Assembly: GCA_017577485.1 (NCBI GenBank)
Contig: PKRI01000002.1
Span: forward strand, 1 to 64,000
Direction: 5' to 3'
Length of the DNA: 64,000 nucleotides
DNA from: Bacillota bacterium
Lineage (GTDB): Bacteria; Bacillota; Sulfobacillia; Thermaerobacterales; RSA17
Shown here: positions 1-7,536 of the stretch, piece after piece
How positions within the stretch are numbered: the first letter of the stretch is position 1
Layout: the number at the start of each line of letters is the position of its first letter
The notes under the pieces: generated by a model
Database searches by the model: none
What the model was told of the DNA's origin: nothing
The model's input: only the letters and a program-made list of their open reading frames with translations
Made by a program: the position numbers and the translations under genes

Positions 1-264
1 GTGCAGGCCATGGACAGCGTGGCGGGGATCACCGAGGAGAACACGGCGGCGGCGGAGCAGATGTCGGTGTCCAGCGGCCGTGTGGGCCAGCTGGTCCAGC
101 AGGTGGCCGCGGTGGCTCAGCAGGTGGCGGCGTCGTCGCAGCAGATGGCGGCGTCGACGCAAGAGGTCAACGCCTCGGTGGCGGAGATCAGCCGGGTGGC
201 CGCGGCGGTGCACGGGCTGGCCGAGGAACTGCAGCAGGTGGTGGCCCGCTTCCGCCTGGACGAG
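1..264 (+). repeat. Direct repeat, copy 1 (3' ends of tandem MCP genes)
   Basis: This stretch matches positions 2176-2439 without gaps. I counted by hand about 21 differences in 264 bases (roughly 92% identity). Both copies encode the end of the MCP coiled coil, in the same reading frame. Confidence 0.85.
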
Positions 265-378
265 ACCGCCGGCGACGACCAGGAGCCGGCGGGCGACGGC
301 GAGGAGAGCGCCCAGGATGGTGGGGCGGTCCCGGTTGATGAAGCGGCGGAACCGGAGGTCGTGGCCGCCGCCGACTGA
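1..378 (+). CDS. Methyl-accepting chemotaxis protein, C-terminal end (partial, cut by window start)
   Basis: This is the 3' end of a chemoreceptor gene whose start lies outside the window. The 125 visible residues are the membrane-distal part of the cytoplasmic coiled coil, an Ala/Gln/Glu/Ser heptad-like sequence with the typical 'EENTAAAEQM' stretch. An acidic, low-complexity tail follows. The first ~88 residues align without gaps to the end of the next gene, so the two are tandem paralogues. No NWETF-type tether pentapeptide is seen at the C terminus. The role (relaying ligand binding to a CheA/CheW array) is known for the family. The ligand cannot be judged because the sensor domain is missing. 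Confidence 0.9.
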   Translation: MQAMDSVAGITEENTAAAEQMSVSSGRVGQLVQQVAAVAQQVAASSQQMAASTQEVNASVAEISRVAAAVHGLAEELQQVVARFRLDETAGDDQEPAGDGEESAQDGGAVPVDEAAEPEVVAAAD

Positions 379-395
379 CGGCTTGGCCCGGAGCC

Positions 396-423
396 TTGAC
401 GGGTGTCAGGGCGGTTCCGATAT
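396..423 (+). promoter_or_regulatory. Candidate motility (sigma-D/sigma-28-like) promoter of the second MCP gene
   Basis: The heptamer CCGATAT at 417-423 equals the Bacillus sigma-D -10 consensus. Upstream, TTGACG at 396-401 sits 17 bases before GATATC, so a sigma-A reading (good -35, poor -10) is also possible. The canonical sigma-D -35 TAAA is not present at the right distance, which weakens the call. The element precedes an MCP gene, a usual sigma-D target. The rest of the gap 379-540 contains a GC-rich imperfect inverted repeat without a T-tract. Confidence 0.35.
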
Positions 424-540
424 CAGGAATGACCCGAGGATGAAGACGCCGCCGCCGGGCCGGAAGGTGGCACGGCGGCGCGTCCCCGCTGAAGTTGCTG
501 CGAGCACGGATCCTGTGGTCAACGCCTGGGAGGTCGGAGC

Positions 541-2529
541 ATGGCAAACCCACTTCGGAACATGAAGGTCAGGGCGAAGCTGTTCCTGCTGACGGGAGTG
601 CTGGGTGGGTCCATGCTGCTGATCGGCGTGGCCGGATATTTCGGCTTCAGCACCATGAGCGGCATGGCCGACACGATCTACGAGAACCGGCTGGTGCCCA
701 TCCAGGACCTGCAGGCCGTCGCCGACAGGATGTGGAGCGTGCGCGAGCAGGTCCTGCTGCACGTCATCGCCCCGGGTGCGGCGGCGAAGAACCAGCACGA
801 GGAGAGCATCCGCCGGCTGGATGAGGAGATTTTCGCCCTCCTGGACCGCTACGCGCAGAATCAGTTGAGCGAGGAGGAGCAGCGCAGCCTGCAGGTGGTC
901 CGGGACCAGTGGAGCGCCTTCCAGCAGGCCAGGGACAACGTGCTGGACGCCAGCCGCCGGGGAGACCAGGTCTGGGCCGAGCAGCTGGCCTACTCGGGCC
1001 AGGGGAGCCAGGCGTTCCGGGCCGCCCACGAAGCCATGCAGCAACTGATCGACGTGAACCGGCAGGCGGCCGAAGAGCTCAACGGGGAGATCCAGCTGAC
1101 CGGCCGCCGCGTCAACGTGACGATGATCCTGATCCTCCTGGCGGCGGTGGCGGTCAGCGTGGTCCTGAGCCTTGCCATCATCCGCATGATCACGGGGCCG
1201 CTGATGGTGCTGGCCGAGGCCGCGCGCGGGGTGGCGGCCGGCAACCTGGCCAGGTCGGCCTGGGAAGATCAGGCTTCCTGGAAGGACGAGATCGGGCAGC
1301 TGTACGACGCCTTCCGCGACACGGTGCGCAGCCTGCGCCAGGTGGTGGGCGAGGTCATCGACGCCAGCCGGCGAGTGGTGGTCTCGAGCCGCGAGATGGC
1401 GGGCATGGCGGAGCAGGCTGCGGGTGGGACGGCGCAGATTGCCAGCGCGGTGGAGCAGGTGGCCCAGGGGGCCAACGACCAGGCGCGGAGCGCCGAGGAC
1501 ACGGTGCGTGCCGTGGAGCAGCTGCAGCAGGCCATCGACCAGATTGCGGCGGGCGCCCGTCAGCAGGCGCGGCACGTGCAGGAGACGTCGGAGGCGCTGA
1601 GCGACGCGGCGCGTGCGGTGGACGAGGCGATGCGCGCCACGGAGGAAGTGAGCGTGGCGGCGGAGCAGGCGCTGCTGTCGGCGCGGGCCGGCGACGAGGC
1701 GGTGCAGAAGACGGTGGCCGCCATGGAGCGGATTCGCCAGGCGGCGCGGGACGTGGCGGAGCGGGTGAAGGAGTTGGGGAGCCGGTCGGAAGAGATCGGC
1801 GAGATTGTGAAGTTGATCAGCGACATTGCGGACCAGACGAACCTGCTGGCGCTGAACGCGGCCATTGAGGCGGCCCGGGCGGGTGAGCACGGTCGCGGGT
1901 TTGCGGTGGTGGCCGACGAGGTGAGGAAGCTGGCGGAGCGGTCGCAGCAGGCGACGCGGGAGATCACGGCGCTGGTGGGGACGATTCAGAGCGGCGTGGC
2001 GGCGGCGGTATCGTCGATTGACAGCAGCACGGAGGCTGTGGAGGCGGGGTCGTCGCTGGCCGGGGACACGGGTCGCGCGCTGGGCGAGATCCTGGCGGCG
2101 ATGGAGCGGACCCACGAGAAGGTGCAGGCGATCAAGCGGGCGGCGGAGCGGGTGACGGCGGCGTCGTCGCAGGTGGTGCAGGCCATGGACAGCGTGGCCG
2201 GGATCACCGAGGAGAACACGGCGGCGGCGGAGCAGATGTCGTCGTCCAGCGGCCGTGTGAGCCAGTCGATCCAGCAGGTGGCCGCGGTGGCGCAGGAGGT
2301 GGCTGCGTCGACGGAGGAGATGGCGGCGTCGACGCAGCAGGTAAATGCGTCGGTGGCGGAGATCAGCCGGGTGGCGGCGGCGGTGCACGGCCTGGCCGAG
2401 GAACTGCAGCAGGTGGTGGCCCGCTTCCGCCTGGACGAATCCGGCGACGACGAAGAACCGGTGGCCGTCCCCGACGACGGGGCAGCCGGCTCCTTCAGCG
2501 ACGACGTTCAGTGGGCCGCGGCGGACTGA
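541..2529 (+). CDS. Methyl-accepting chemotaxis protein (full length)
   Basis: A 662-residue transmembrane chemoreceptor that senses an extracellular ligand and controls CheA activity. TM1 covers about residues 14-36, followed by a ~155-residue helical extracytoplasmic region resembling the four-helix-bundle MCP sensor. TM2 covers about 192-215, a HAMP linker about 216-270, and a long coiled coil carries the conserved hairpin tip around residues 428-468 ('DQTNLLALNAAIEAARAGE'). The C-terminal tail is acidic and lacks a CheR/CheB tether. The ATG start follows GGGAGGTCGG. The signalling half uses GCG/GTG/TCG codons more than the N-terminal half, which fits shared or converted signalling domains among paralogues. 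The ligand is unknown. Confidence 0.95.
   Translation: MANPLRNMKVRAKLFLLTGVLGGSMLLIGVAGYFGFSTMSGMADTIYENRLVPIQDLQAVADRMWSVREQVLLHVIAPGAAAKNQHEESIRRLDEEIFALLDRYAQNQLSEEEQRSLQVVRDQWSAFQQARDNVLDASRRGDQVWAEQLAYSGQGSQAFRAAHEAMQQLIDVNRQAAEELNGEIQLTGRRVNVTMILILLAAVAVSVVLSLAIIRMITGPLMVLAEAARGVAAGNLARSAWEDQASWKDEIGQLYDAFRDTVRSLRQVVGEVIDASRRVVVSSREMAGMAEQAAGGTAQIASAVEQVAQGANDQARSAEDTVRAVEQLQQAIDQIAAGARQQARHVQETSEALSDAARAVDEAMRATEEVSVAAEQALLSARAGDEAVQKTVAAMERIRQAARDVAERVKELGSRSEEIGEIVKLISDIADQTNLLALNAAIEAARAGEHGRGFAVVADEVRKLAERSQQATREITALVGTIQSGVAAAVSSIDSSTEAVEAGSSLAGDTGRALGEILAAMERTHEKVQAIKRAAERVTAASSQVVQAMDSVAGITEENTAAAEQMSSSSGRVSQSIQQVAAVAQEVAASTEEMAASTQQVNASVAEISRVAAAVHGLAEELQQVVARFRLDESGDDEEPVAVPDDGAAGSFSDDVQWAAAD
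2176..2439 (+). repeat. Direct repeat, copy 2 (3' ends of tandem MCP genes)
   Basis: Second copy of the ~264-base direct repeat whose first copy opens the window. It encodes the end of the MCP coiled coil, and its substitutions are mostly synonymous or conservative. Confidence 0.85.
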
Positions 2530-2583
2530 ACGCCGCGGCCCACTGGCGGTTGGTCCGCAGCCGCCGCCGACGGCCTCACGCGG

Positions 2584-4626
2584 GTGGGGGTGGGTGCTGC
2601 GGTGTCGCTTGAAACCGTCTACTTCGCCCTCTTTGACGATCAGGGCCGCCTGGCGTACACCAACGGGCCCCTGCGAGAGGCGCTGGCCGGGGTGGGCGAC
2701 CTATCCGCGCTCACCCTGGGCGACCTGCTGGCGGTCAACGGGGTGCCGGGCAGCCAGGTGCTGGCGTCCCTGGAGGAGGCCGGCACCTGGTCCGGCGACG
2801 CCGGCCTCTGCCTTCCGGGCCGGGGCCAGGTGCCGGTGCGGCTGGAACTGGTGACCTGCCCGGCGGCCGGCGGGGGGGCGGCCGCCATCGCCCTGCTGGC
2901 CCGGAGCCGGACCGGCGCGGCCCAGGACCGCGATCCCTCGCGGGAGAGGCTGCGCCGCCGCCAGGACATGTTGATGGCCATCATCGAGGAGTCGCCGGAC
3001 TTCGTGTCCACCGCCGACGCCCAGGGCCGCGTGCTCTTCTACAACCGGGCGGCCCGCCGCATGCTGGGCATCGGCGAGGACGAGGACCTCAACGGCATCC
3101 GCATTCCCGACACCCACCCCGAATGGGTTCGAGACCTGGTGATGCAGGAGGCGCTGCCGGCGGCGGCGCGGGACGGCGTCTGGACCGGCGAGACCTGCTT
3201 CCTCAGCCGCGACGGGCGGGAAATCCCGGTGCTGCAGACCATCGTGGCCCACCGCAACGAGGACGGGCAGGTGGAGTATTTCTCCACCATCGCCGTGGAC
3301 ATCAGCGAGCGCAAGCGCTACGAGGAAGAACTGGCCCGCCTGGTCAACCGTGACCAGCTGACGGGCCTGCTGAACCGCGCCGGCCTGCAGGCGGAGCTGG
3401 AGCGCCGCCTGCAGGCCTCCGGCGACGATGCGGTCCACGTGCTGCTCTACATCGACCTGGACAACCTCAAGGACGTCAACGACAGCCTGGGCCACCACGC
3501 CGGCGACGCCCTGATCAAGAAGTTCGCCGCCCTGCTGGACGAGGTCTTCGGGCCCACGGGCGTCACGGCCCGGATCGGCGGCGACGAATTCGCCGTCTTC
3601 CTGCCGGGGACGTGCGCGGTCCAGGCCCAGGTGCTGGCGGCGCAGCTGCTGGAGCGGCTGCAGGGCGACGTGGTGGTGGCCGGCAAGGGCGTCATCAAGC
3701 CCAACGCCAGCATCGGCATCGCCGAGTACCCGCGGCACGGCGGGACCACCGACGAACTGCTGGTCAGCGCCGACCTGGCCATGTACGAGGCCAAGAACCA
3801 CGGGGGCGGCCGCATGGCGCTGTTCTCGCCGGACCTGCAGGTGGGCAAGGAGATCTCGTCGCGGGTCACCTGGGAGCAGCGGATCCGGGAGGCCCTCAGC
3901 CAGGACCGGCTGATCCTGTACCGCCAGCCGATCCAGAACCTGCGCACCGGCCGCGTGGCTTTCTACGAACTGCTGCTGCGCATGCCCGGTCCCGACGGGC
4001 GGGTGGTGGGGCCCGACGCCTTCCTGGACGTGGCCGCCCGCACGCCGCTGATGGCGGAGATCGACCTGTGGGTGGTCCGCCGGGCGCTGGCCATGCTGGA
4101 CGCGCCCGCCGGTCCGGACGTGGCCCTGACCGTCAACCTGTCGGGCCGGTCCCTCAGCGACGAGGGCTTCATGGACGCCCTGGAAGCGGAACTGCAGCGC
4201 CGGCCGCGGGCATCCCGCCTCCTGGTGCTGGAGATCACCGAGCAGTCGGCCATCGGCAACCTGCCCCGGGTGCAGCAGCACATCCAGCGCCTGCAGGGGT
4301 TGGGATGCCGCTTCGCCCTGGACGATTTCGGCGTGGGGTTCGCCTGCTTCGACCTGCTGCGGCGGCTGCCGGTGGACCTGGTCAAGATCGACGGCAGTTT
4401 CATCAGGAACCTGAGCCGCAGCGCCGCCGACCGCCGCCTGCTCAAGGGCGTGGTGGAGATTGCCGGCGCGCTGGGAAAGGCCACGGTGGCCGAGTTCGTG
4501 GAGGATGAGGAAACGCTGGAGTTTCTCCGCGGGCTGGGCGTCGACTACGCCCAGGGCTTTTTCATCGGCCGGCCGGAGCCGGCGCCGGTGCCCGGTACGG
4601 CTGCGCCGGCCGGTCTTTCGGATTAG
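2584..4626 (+). CDS. PAS-GGDEF-EAL protein (cyclic-di-GMP synthesis/hydrolysis)
   Basis: A 680-residue soluble protein. It has a divergent PAS-like N terminus (about 5-100), a clear PAS/PAC domain (about 130-240, ending 'VDISERKRYEEEL'), a diguanylate cyclase domain with intact GGDEF at 332-336, and an EAL phosphodiesterase domain from about residue 445. The EAL motif reads ELL (462-464). The other catalytic positions are present: VNLS, LEITE, DDFG, VKIDG, EFVE and YAQGF. No RxxD inhibitory site lies five residues before GGDEF. No membrane segment is seen, so a PAS ligand or partner probably sets the balance of activities. The start could be any of three in-frame GTGs (2584, 2590, 2602), none with a strong ribosome site. 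It is convergent with the che operon. Confidence 0.93.
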   Translation: MGVGAAVSLETVYFALFDDQGRLAYTNGPLREALAGVGDLSALTLGDLLAVNGVPGSQVLASLEEAGTWSGDAGLCLPGRGQVPVRLELVTCPAAGGGAAAIALLARSRTGAAQDRDPSRERLRRRQDMLMAIIEESPDFVSTADAQGRVLFYNRAARRMLGIGEDEDLNGIRIPDTHPEWVRDLVMQEALPAAARDGVWTGETCFLSRDGREIPVLQTIVAHRNEDGQVEYFSTIAVDISERKRYEEELARLVNRDQLTGLLNRAGLQAELERRLQASGDDAVHVLLYIDLDNLKDVNDSLGHHAGDALIKKFAALLDEVFGPTGVTARIGGDEFAVFLPGTCAVQAQVLAAQLLERLQGDVVVAGKGVIKPNASIGIAEYPRHGGTTDELLVSADLAMYEAKNHGGGRMALFSPDLQVGKEISSRVTWEQRIREALSQDRLILYRQPIQNLRTGRVAFYELLLRMPGPDGRVVGPDAFLDVAARTPLMAEIDLWVVRRALAMLDAPAGPDVALTVNLSGRSLSDEGFMDALEAELQRRPRASRLLVLEITEQSAIGNLPRVQQHIQRLQGLGCRFALDDFGVGFACFDLLRRLPVDLVKIDGSFIRNLSRSAADRRLLKGVVEIAGALGKATVAEFVEDEETLEFLRGLGVDYAQGFFIGRPEPAPVPGTAAPAGLSD

Positions 4627-4628
4627 CA

Positions 4629-4664
4629 GGGCTGGGCCTTTCGCCGCGCCGGGCAGGCCAGCCC
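4629..4664. terminator. Possible bidirectional terminator between convergent genes
   Basis: GGGCTGGGCC and GGCCAGCCC can pair as a 9-bp stem with one bulged G. It lies between the stop codons of the GGDEF-EAL gene and cheX. There is no T-tract on either side, so it may only be a hairpin or a factor-dependent stop. Confidence 0.3.
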
Positions 4665-4686
4665 GCCCCGACCCGCCCCGGAGCCG

Positions 4687-5247
4687 CTACCGGGACTGCG
4701 ACTCTTCCTGCGGCAGCCACTGCCGGAGATTGACCAGCAGGTTGCCGGCGGACCCGCCGGCCAGTTCCTTGCGGCCTTCCCCCTGGCGCCGGCGCAGGGC
4801 CACGTGCAGCACCACCCGTCCCGTGGACAGGTCGAAGGGGATCTCCAGGCGGTTGAAGGCCACGGTGCTGATCAGGATGTTGCGGCCCAGCAGCACCACG
4901 GGCGGCGTGATCTCGCAGGAGTAGCCCTGCTTCTCCAGTTCCATGCTGGCGCGGCCGGTGATCATGTTGCCGATCTCGGCGGCGCCGCTTTCCACCAGGT
5001 CGTCGTGGACCCGCAGCGGGGAGATGCCCAGGATGGAGCCCACCATCCGCTGGGCGGTGGCGATGTCCATGCCGTACAGGACCAGTCCCTCCACGTCACC
5101 GGCCACGCCCACGATGACCGTCACCTCGCCGGGCGTCACCCGGGACCCTTCCAGGCGCAGGGGGCCCCGCCGCGGTTCCTCCTGCAGTTCCTGCCGGAAC
5201 ACATGCAGGGCGGCTGCTACAAACGGATTGACGAACTCGGTCCGCAC
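4687..5247 (-). CDS. cheX: CheX-like CheY-phosphate phosphatase
   Basis: About 186 residues of the CheC/CheX/FliY phosphatase fold. These enzymes dephosphorylate CheY-P with an ExxN signature, seen here as E91-I-G-N94 in 'ESGAAEIGNMITGRA'. There is only one such site, as expected for CheX. The C-terminal ~30 residues are a polar extension beyond the usual ~155-residue family length. The start is chosen at the second GTG, eight bases after AGGAG. An in-frame GTG at 5256 overlaps the Shine-Dalgarno and is less likely. It is the last gene of the minus-strand che operon, directly after the HD-GYP gene. CheY, made in the same operon, is the expected substrate. Confidence 0.82.
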   Translation of the reverse strand: MRTEFVNPFVAAALHVFRQELQEEPRRGPLRLEGSRVTPGEVTVIVGVAGDVEGLVLYGMDIATAQRMVGSILGISPLRVHDDLVESGAAEIGNMITGRASMELEKQGYSCEITPPVVLLGRNILISTVAFNRLEIPFDLSTGRVVLHVALRRRQGEGRKELAGGSAGNLLVNLRQWLPQEESQSR

Positions 5248-5258
5248 GGCGCTCACTC

Positions 5259-6332
5259 CTAGCTGTACAGGATCTCGGTAATGAACTCGGTCTGAAATTC
5301 CGGTGCCGACAGGTCGACCTCGTAGGGCGGGTCGACCCGCCGCGTCCCTTCCTGGAAGACGCGGACGATGGGCCTGGTCCCCATCCCCCGGTCGCCGACC
5401 ACGACCCCCACGCGGCCCGAGCCCAGCCGCACCCGCACGCCCAGCGGGTAGGGATGGACGACGCTCAGCAGGTTCCGGGTCACGCGTGGATCGAAGTGAA
5501 TGCCGCTCATGCTCATGATGTAGTCGATGGCCTCGTGGGCGGGAATCCGGCGGCGGTGGGGCCGGTCGCTGGTCAGCGCCACGTAGACGTCGGCCACCAT
5601 GGCGATGCGCACCATGGGGTGCAGCTGGTCGCCGGCCGTCCCTTCCGGGTAGCCGCTGCCGTCCAGGCGTTCGTGGTGCCGGGCGACGATGGCCTTGGTG
5701 TAGGCCGACACCGATTCGCCCAGCCAGGCCACGCCCTGGGCGGGATGCTGGTGGATGATGGACCACTCGCCGGGTTCCAGGGGCCTGGGGGCGCGGCGGA
5801 TGACGTCGGCTTGCCCCAGCATGCCCAGGTCCAGCACCAGGCCCCCCGCGGCCAGGTCCACCAGGCGGTCATAGGGCAGGTTGGACCGGCGGCCCAACTG
5901 GACCGCCAGCACCGCCACGTTCAGCAGGTGCCCCAGCAGGTAGTCGGGGTTGACCACCGGGATCATCTCGAACTTACGGTGGCGGTTGGCGGACAGGTCG
6001 TCGACGATCATGCGCGCCAGGGGCTGCAGCATGTCGCCGGCGACGGTGTAGGGGTGCCCGTCCTGGAAGGCCTTGCGCGCGCCGGTCATGATCTCGTTGA
6101 GCCGCGCGGTGACGGTGCTGATGGTGTCGGGGTTGAGGGGCGGCTGCAGGTCGAGATCGGCCAGCAGGGGGTCCATCACCAGGATCTCGGCGATCCCCAC
6201 CCGGCGCAGGCGGTCGGCCAGGCGCGGGCTGATGGGCTGCCCGCGGCGCAGCAGCGTCACGCCGTTGGCGTCCACCAGATCCTGCGCCAGGACGGCCTCG
6301 GTCTCCAGGCGTTCCACCAGGACTCGGCGCAC
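5259..6332 (-). CDS. HD-GYP domain protein with a degenerate HD motif
   Basis: A 357-residue cytoplasmic protein with an N-terminal ~100-residue region and a central HD-GYP domain. The GYP part is intact: HHERLDGSGYP at 219-229, with HP at 196-197 and the first His at 135. However, the HD pair reads L167-D168 ('VLDLGM' where 'LHDIGK' is expected). The Lys is also lost, and VADVYDALT is VADVYVALT. HD-GYP enzymes hydrolyse cyclic-di-GMP at a metal centre using these residues, so activity may be reduced or absent and the protein may act as a receptor. The GTG start follows GGGAGGA by nine bases. It sits between cheY and cheX, linking cyclic-di-GMP to chemotaxis. Confidence 0.88.
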   Translation of the reverse strand: MRRVLVERLETEAVLAQDLVDANGVTLLRRGQPISPRLADRLRRVGIAEILVMDPLLADLDLQPPLNPDTISTVTARLNEIMTGARKAFQDGHPYTVAGDMLQPLARMIVDDLSANRHRKFEMIPVVNPDYLLGHLLNVAVLAVQLGRRSNLPYDRLVDLAAGGLVLDLGMLGQADVIRRAPRPLEPGEWSIIHQHPAQGVAWLGESVSAYTKAIVARHHERLDGSGYPEGTAGDQLHPMVRIAMVADVYVALTSDRPHRRRIPAHEAIDYIMSMSGIHFDPRVTRNLLSVVHPYPLGVRVRLGSGRVGVVVGDRGMGTRPIVRVFQEGTRRVDPPYEVDLSAPEFQTEFITEILYS

Positions 6333-6348
6333 CGCGGCGATTCCTCCC

Positions 6349-6708
6349 TCAACCTCCCAGGACGCGCTGGACCGCGGTCAGGACGCGCTGGGGTTCGAAG
6401 GGCTTGACGATGAAGTCCTTGGCCCCGGCCTTGAGGGCGCGGAGCACCAGAGCCTGCTGGCCCATGGCCGTGCACATGATGACCCGGGCCTCGGGGTACT
6501 GGCTGCGGATCTGCTCCAGGGCGGTGAGCCCGTCCATGACGGGCATGGTGATGTCCATCAGGACCAGGTCGGGTTTCGCTTCCGCGTACCGCTCCACCGC
6601 CTGCTGGCCGTTCTCGGCCTCCAGCACTTCATGACCGGCTTCGGTCAGGAGATTGTTGAGCCGCAGGCGCATGAAGGCGGTGTCGTCGACGACCAGGATG
6701 CGTGCCAT
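6349..6708 (-). CDS. cheY: CheY chemotaxis response regulator
   Basis: A 119-residue stand-alone receiver domain. The acidic pair D8-D9, phosphoacceptor D52 ('LVLMDITMP'), switch T80 and K102 ('VKPF') are all in place. No output domain is fused. When phosphorylated by CheA it would bind the flagellar motor switch. CheC and CheX in the same operon would dephosphorylate it. No cheA or cheW is present in the window. The gene lies 27 bases after cheR and 16 bases before the HD-GYP gene. Confidence 0.93.
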   Translation of the reverse strand: MARILVVDDTAFMRLRLNNLLTEAGHEVLEAENGQQAVERYAEAKPDLVLMDITMPVMDGLTALEQIRSQYPEARVIMCTAMGQQALVLRALKAGAKDFIVKPFEPQRVLTAVQRVLGG

Positions 6709-6735
6709 GCCATCTACCTCCTCCCGCAGGCTGAC

Positions 6736-7536
6736 TCATGCGGCAACCTTCCTGTAAAAGCCCGGTTCCACGGGGCTCAGGCCGTACGGGGCGGGGCTCA
6801 GCAGGCTCTCGGTGGCCCCGATGAACAGCAGCCCGCCCTCCACCAGGCTCTGGCTCAGGCAGCGGTACACGCGGTCGCGACCGGCCGCATTGAAGTAGAT
6901 CGTGACGTTGCGGCACAACACCAGATCGAACCGGCCCGGGGGCGGGTCCCGCAGCAGGTCGTGCCGCTGGAACCGGACCATGCGCCTGAGGGCCTCGACC
7001 ACCGTGAAACCGCCGTCTTCGGCCCGCAGGTAGCGGGACTTCAGGTCGTCGGGCACGCCGGTCACCTGCTCGGCGGTGTAGCGGCCGGCCTCGGCCTGGG
7101 CCAGCGCGTCCGCGTCGATGTCGGTGGCCAGCACCTGGTGCCGGCGGCCGGGCAGCGCCTCGCGCAGCAGCATGGCCAGGCTGTAGGGTTCGGCGCCGAT
7201 GGAACAGCCGGCGCTCCAGGCCCGGACGCCGCCGCCGGGCGACAGCGGCAGCGAGGGAAGCAGCCGGCGCAGCGCCGCCCACTGCTGGGGGTTGCGGAAG
7301 AACTCGGTGACGTTGATGGTGAGGAAGGCGGCAAAGGCCTCCCCCAGCGCCGGCTCCGCTTCCAGGCGGCGGGCCAGGCCGGCCAGGTCGGCGATGCCGT
7401 GGCGATGGCAGAAACTGTCGAGCCGTCGGAACAACTGCGCCGAGGCGTAGGGAGCCAGGTCGATCCCCAGCGCCCGGTCCACCGCCCGCACCAGGCGGTG
7501 GAACCCCTCGGGCACGGCCAGGGTGCCGGCGCTCAC
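6736..7536 (-). CDS. cheR: CheR chemoreceptor glutamate methyltransferase
   Basis: A 266-residue SAM-dependent methyltransferase that methylates glutamates in chemoreceptor coiled coils. The N-terminal all-helical CheR domain (about 1-75) leads to 'NVTEFFRN'. The catalytic domain follows, with the SAM site 'SAGCSIGAEPYSLAM', 'LATDID', and 'LCRNVTIYF' near the end. The length is normal for the family. The GTG start overlaps the cheB stop as GTGA, so the two are translationally coupled. CheR and CheB are the opposing adaptation enzymes. Confidence 0.94.
   Translation of the reverse strand: MSAGTLAVPEGFHRLVRAVDRALGIDLAPYASAQLFRRLDSFCHRHGIADLAGLARRLEAEPALGEAFAAFLTINVTEFFRNPQQWAALRRLLPSLPLSPGGGVRAWSAGCSIGAEPYSLAMLLREALPGRRHQVLATDIDADALAQAEAGRYTAEQVTGVPDDLKSRYLRAEDGGFTVVEALRRMVRFQRHDLLRDPPPGRFDLVLCRNVTIYFNAAGRDRVYRCLSQSLVEGGLLFIGATESLLSPAPYGLSPVEPGFYRKVAA

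Noticed and set aside
445..483. GC inverted repeat after the first MCP as a terminator
   Set aside because: The arms are imperfect with an ~18-base loop and no T-tract, which is common by chance in DNA this GC-rich.
406..2388. Minus-strand open frame of 660 codons opposite the MCP gene
   Set aside because: It is rich in Arg, His and Leu, mirroring the repetitive coiled-coil codons of the real gene.
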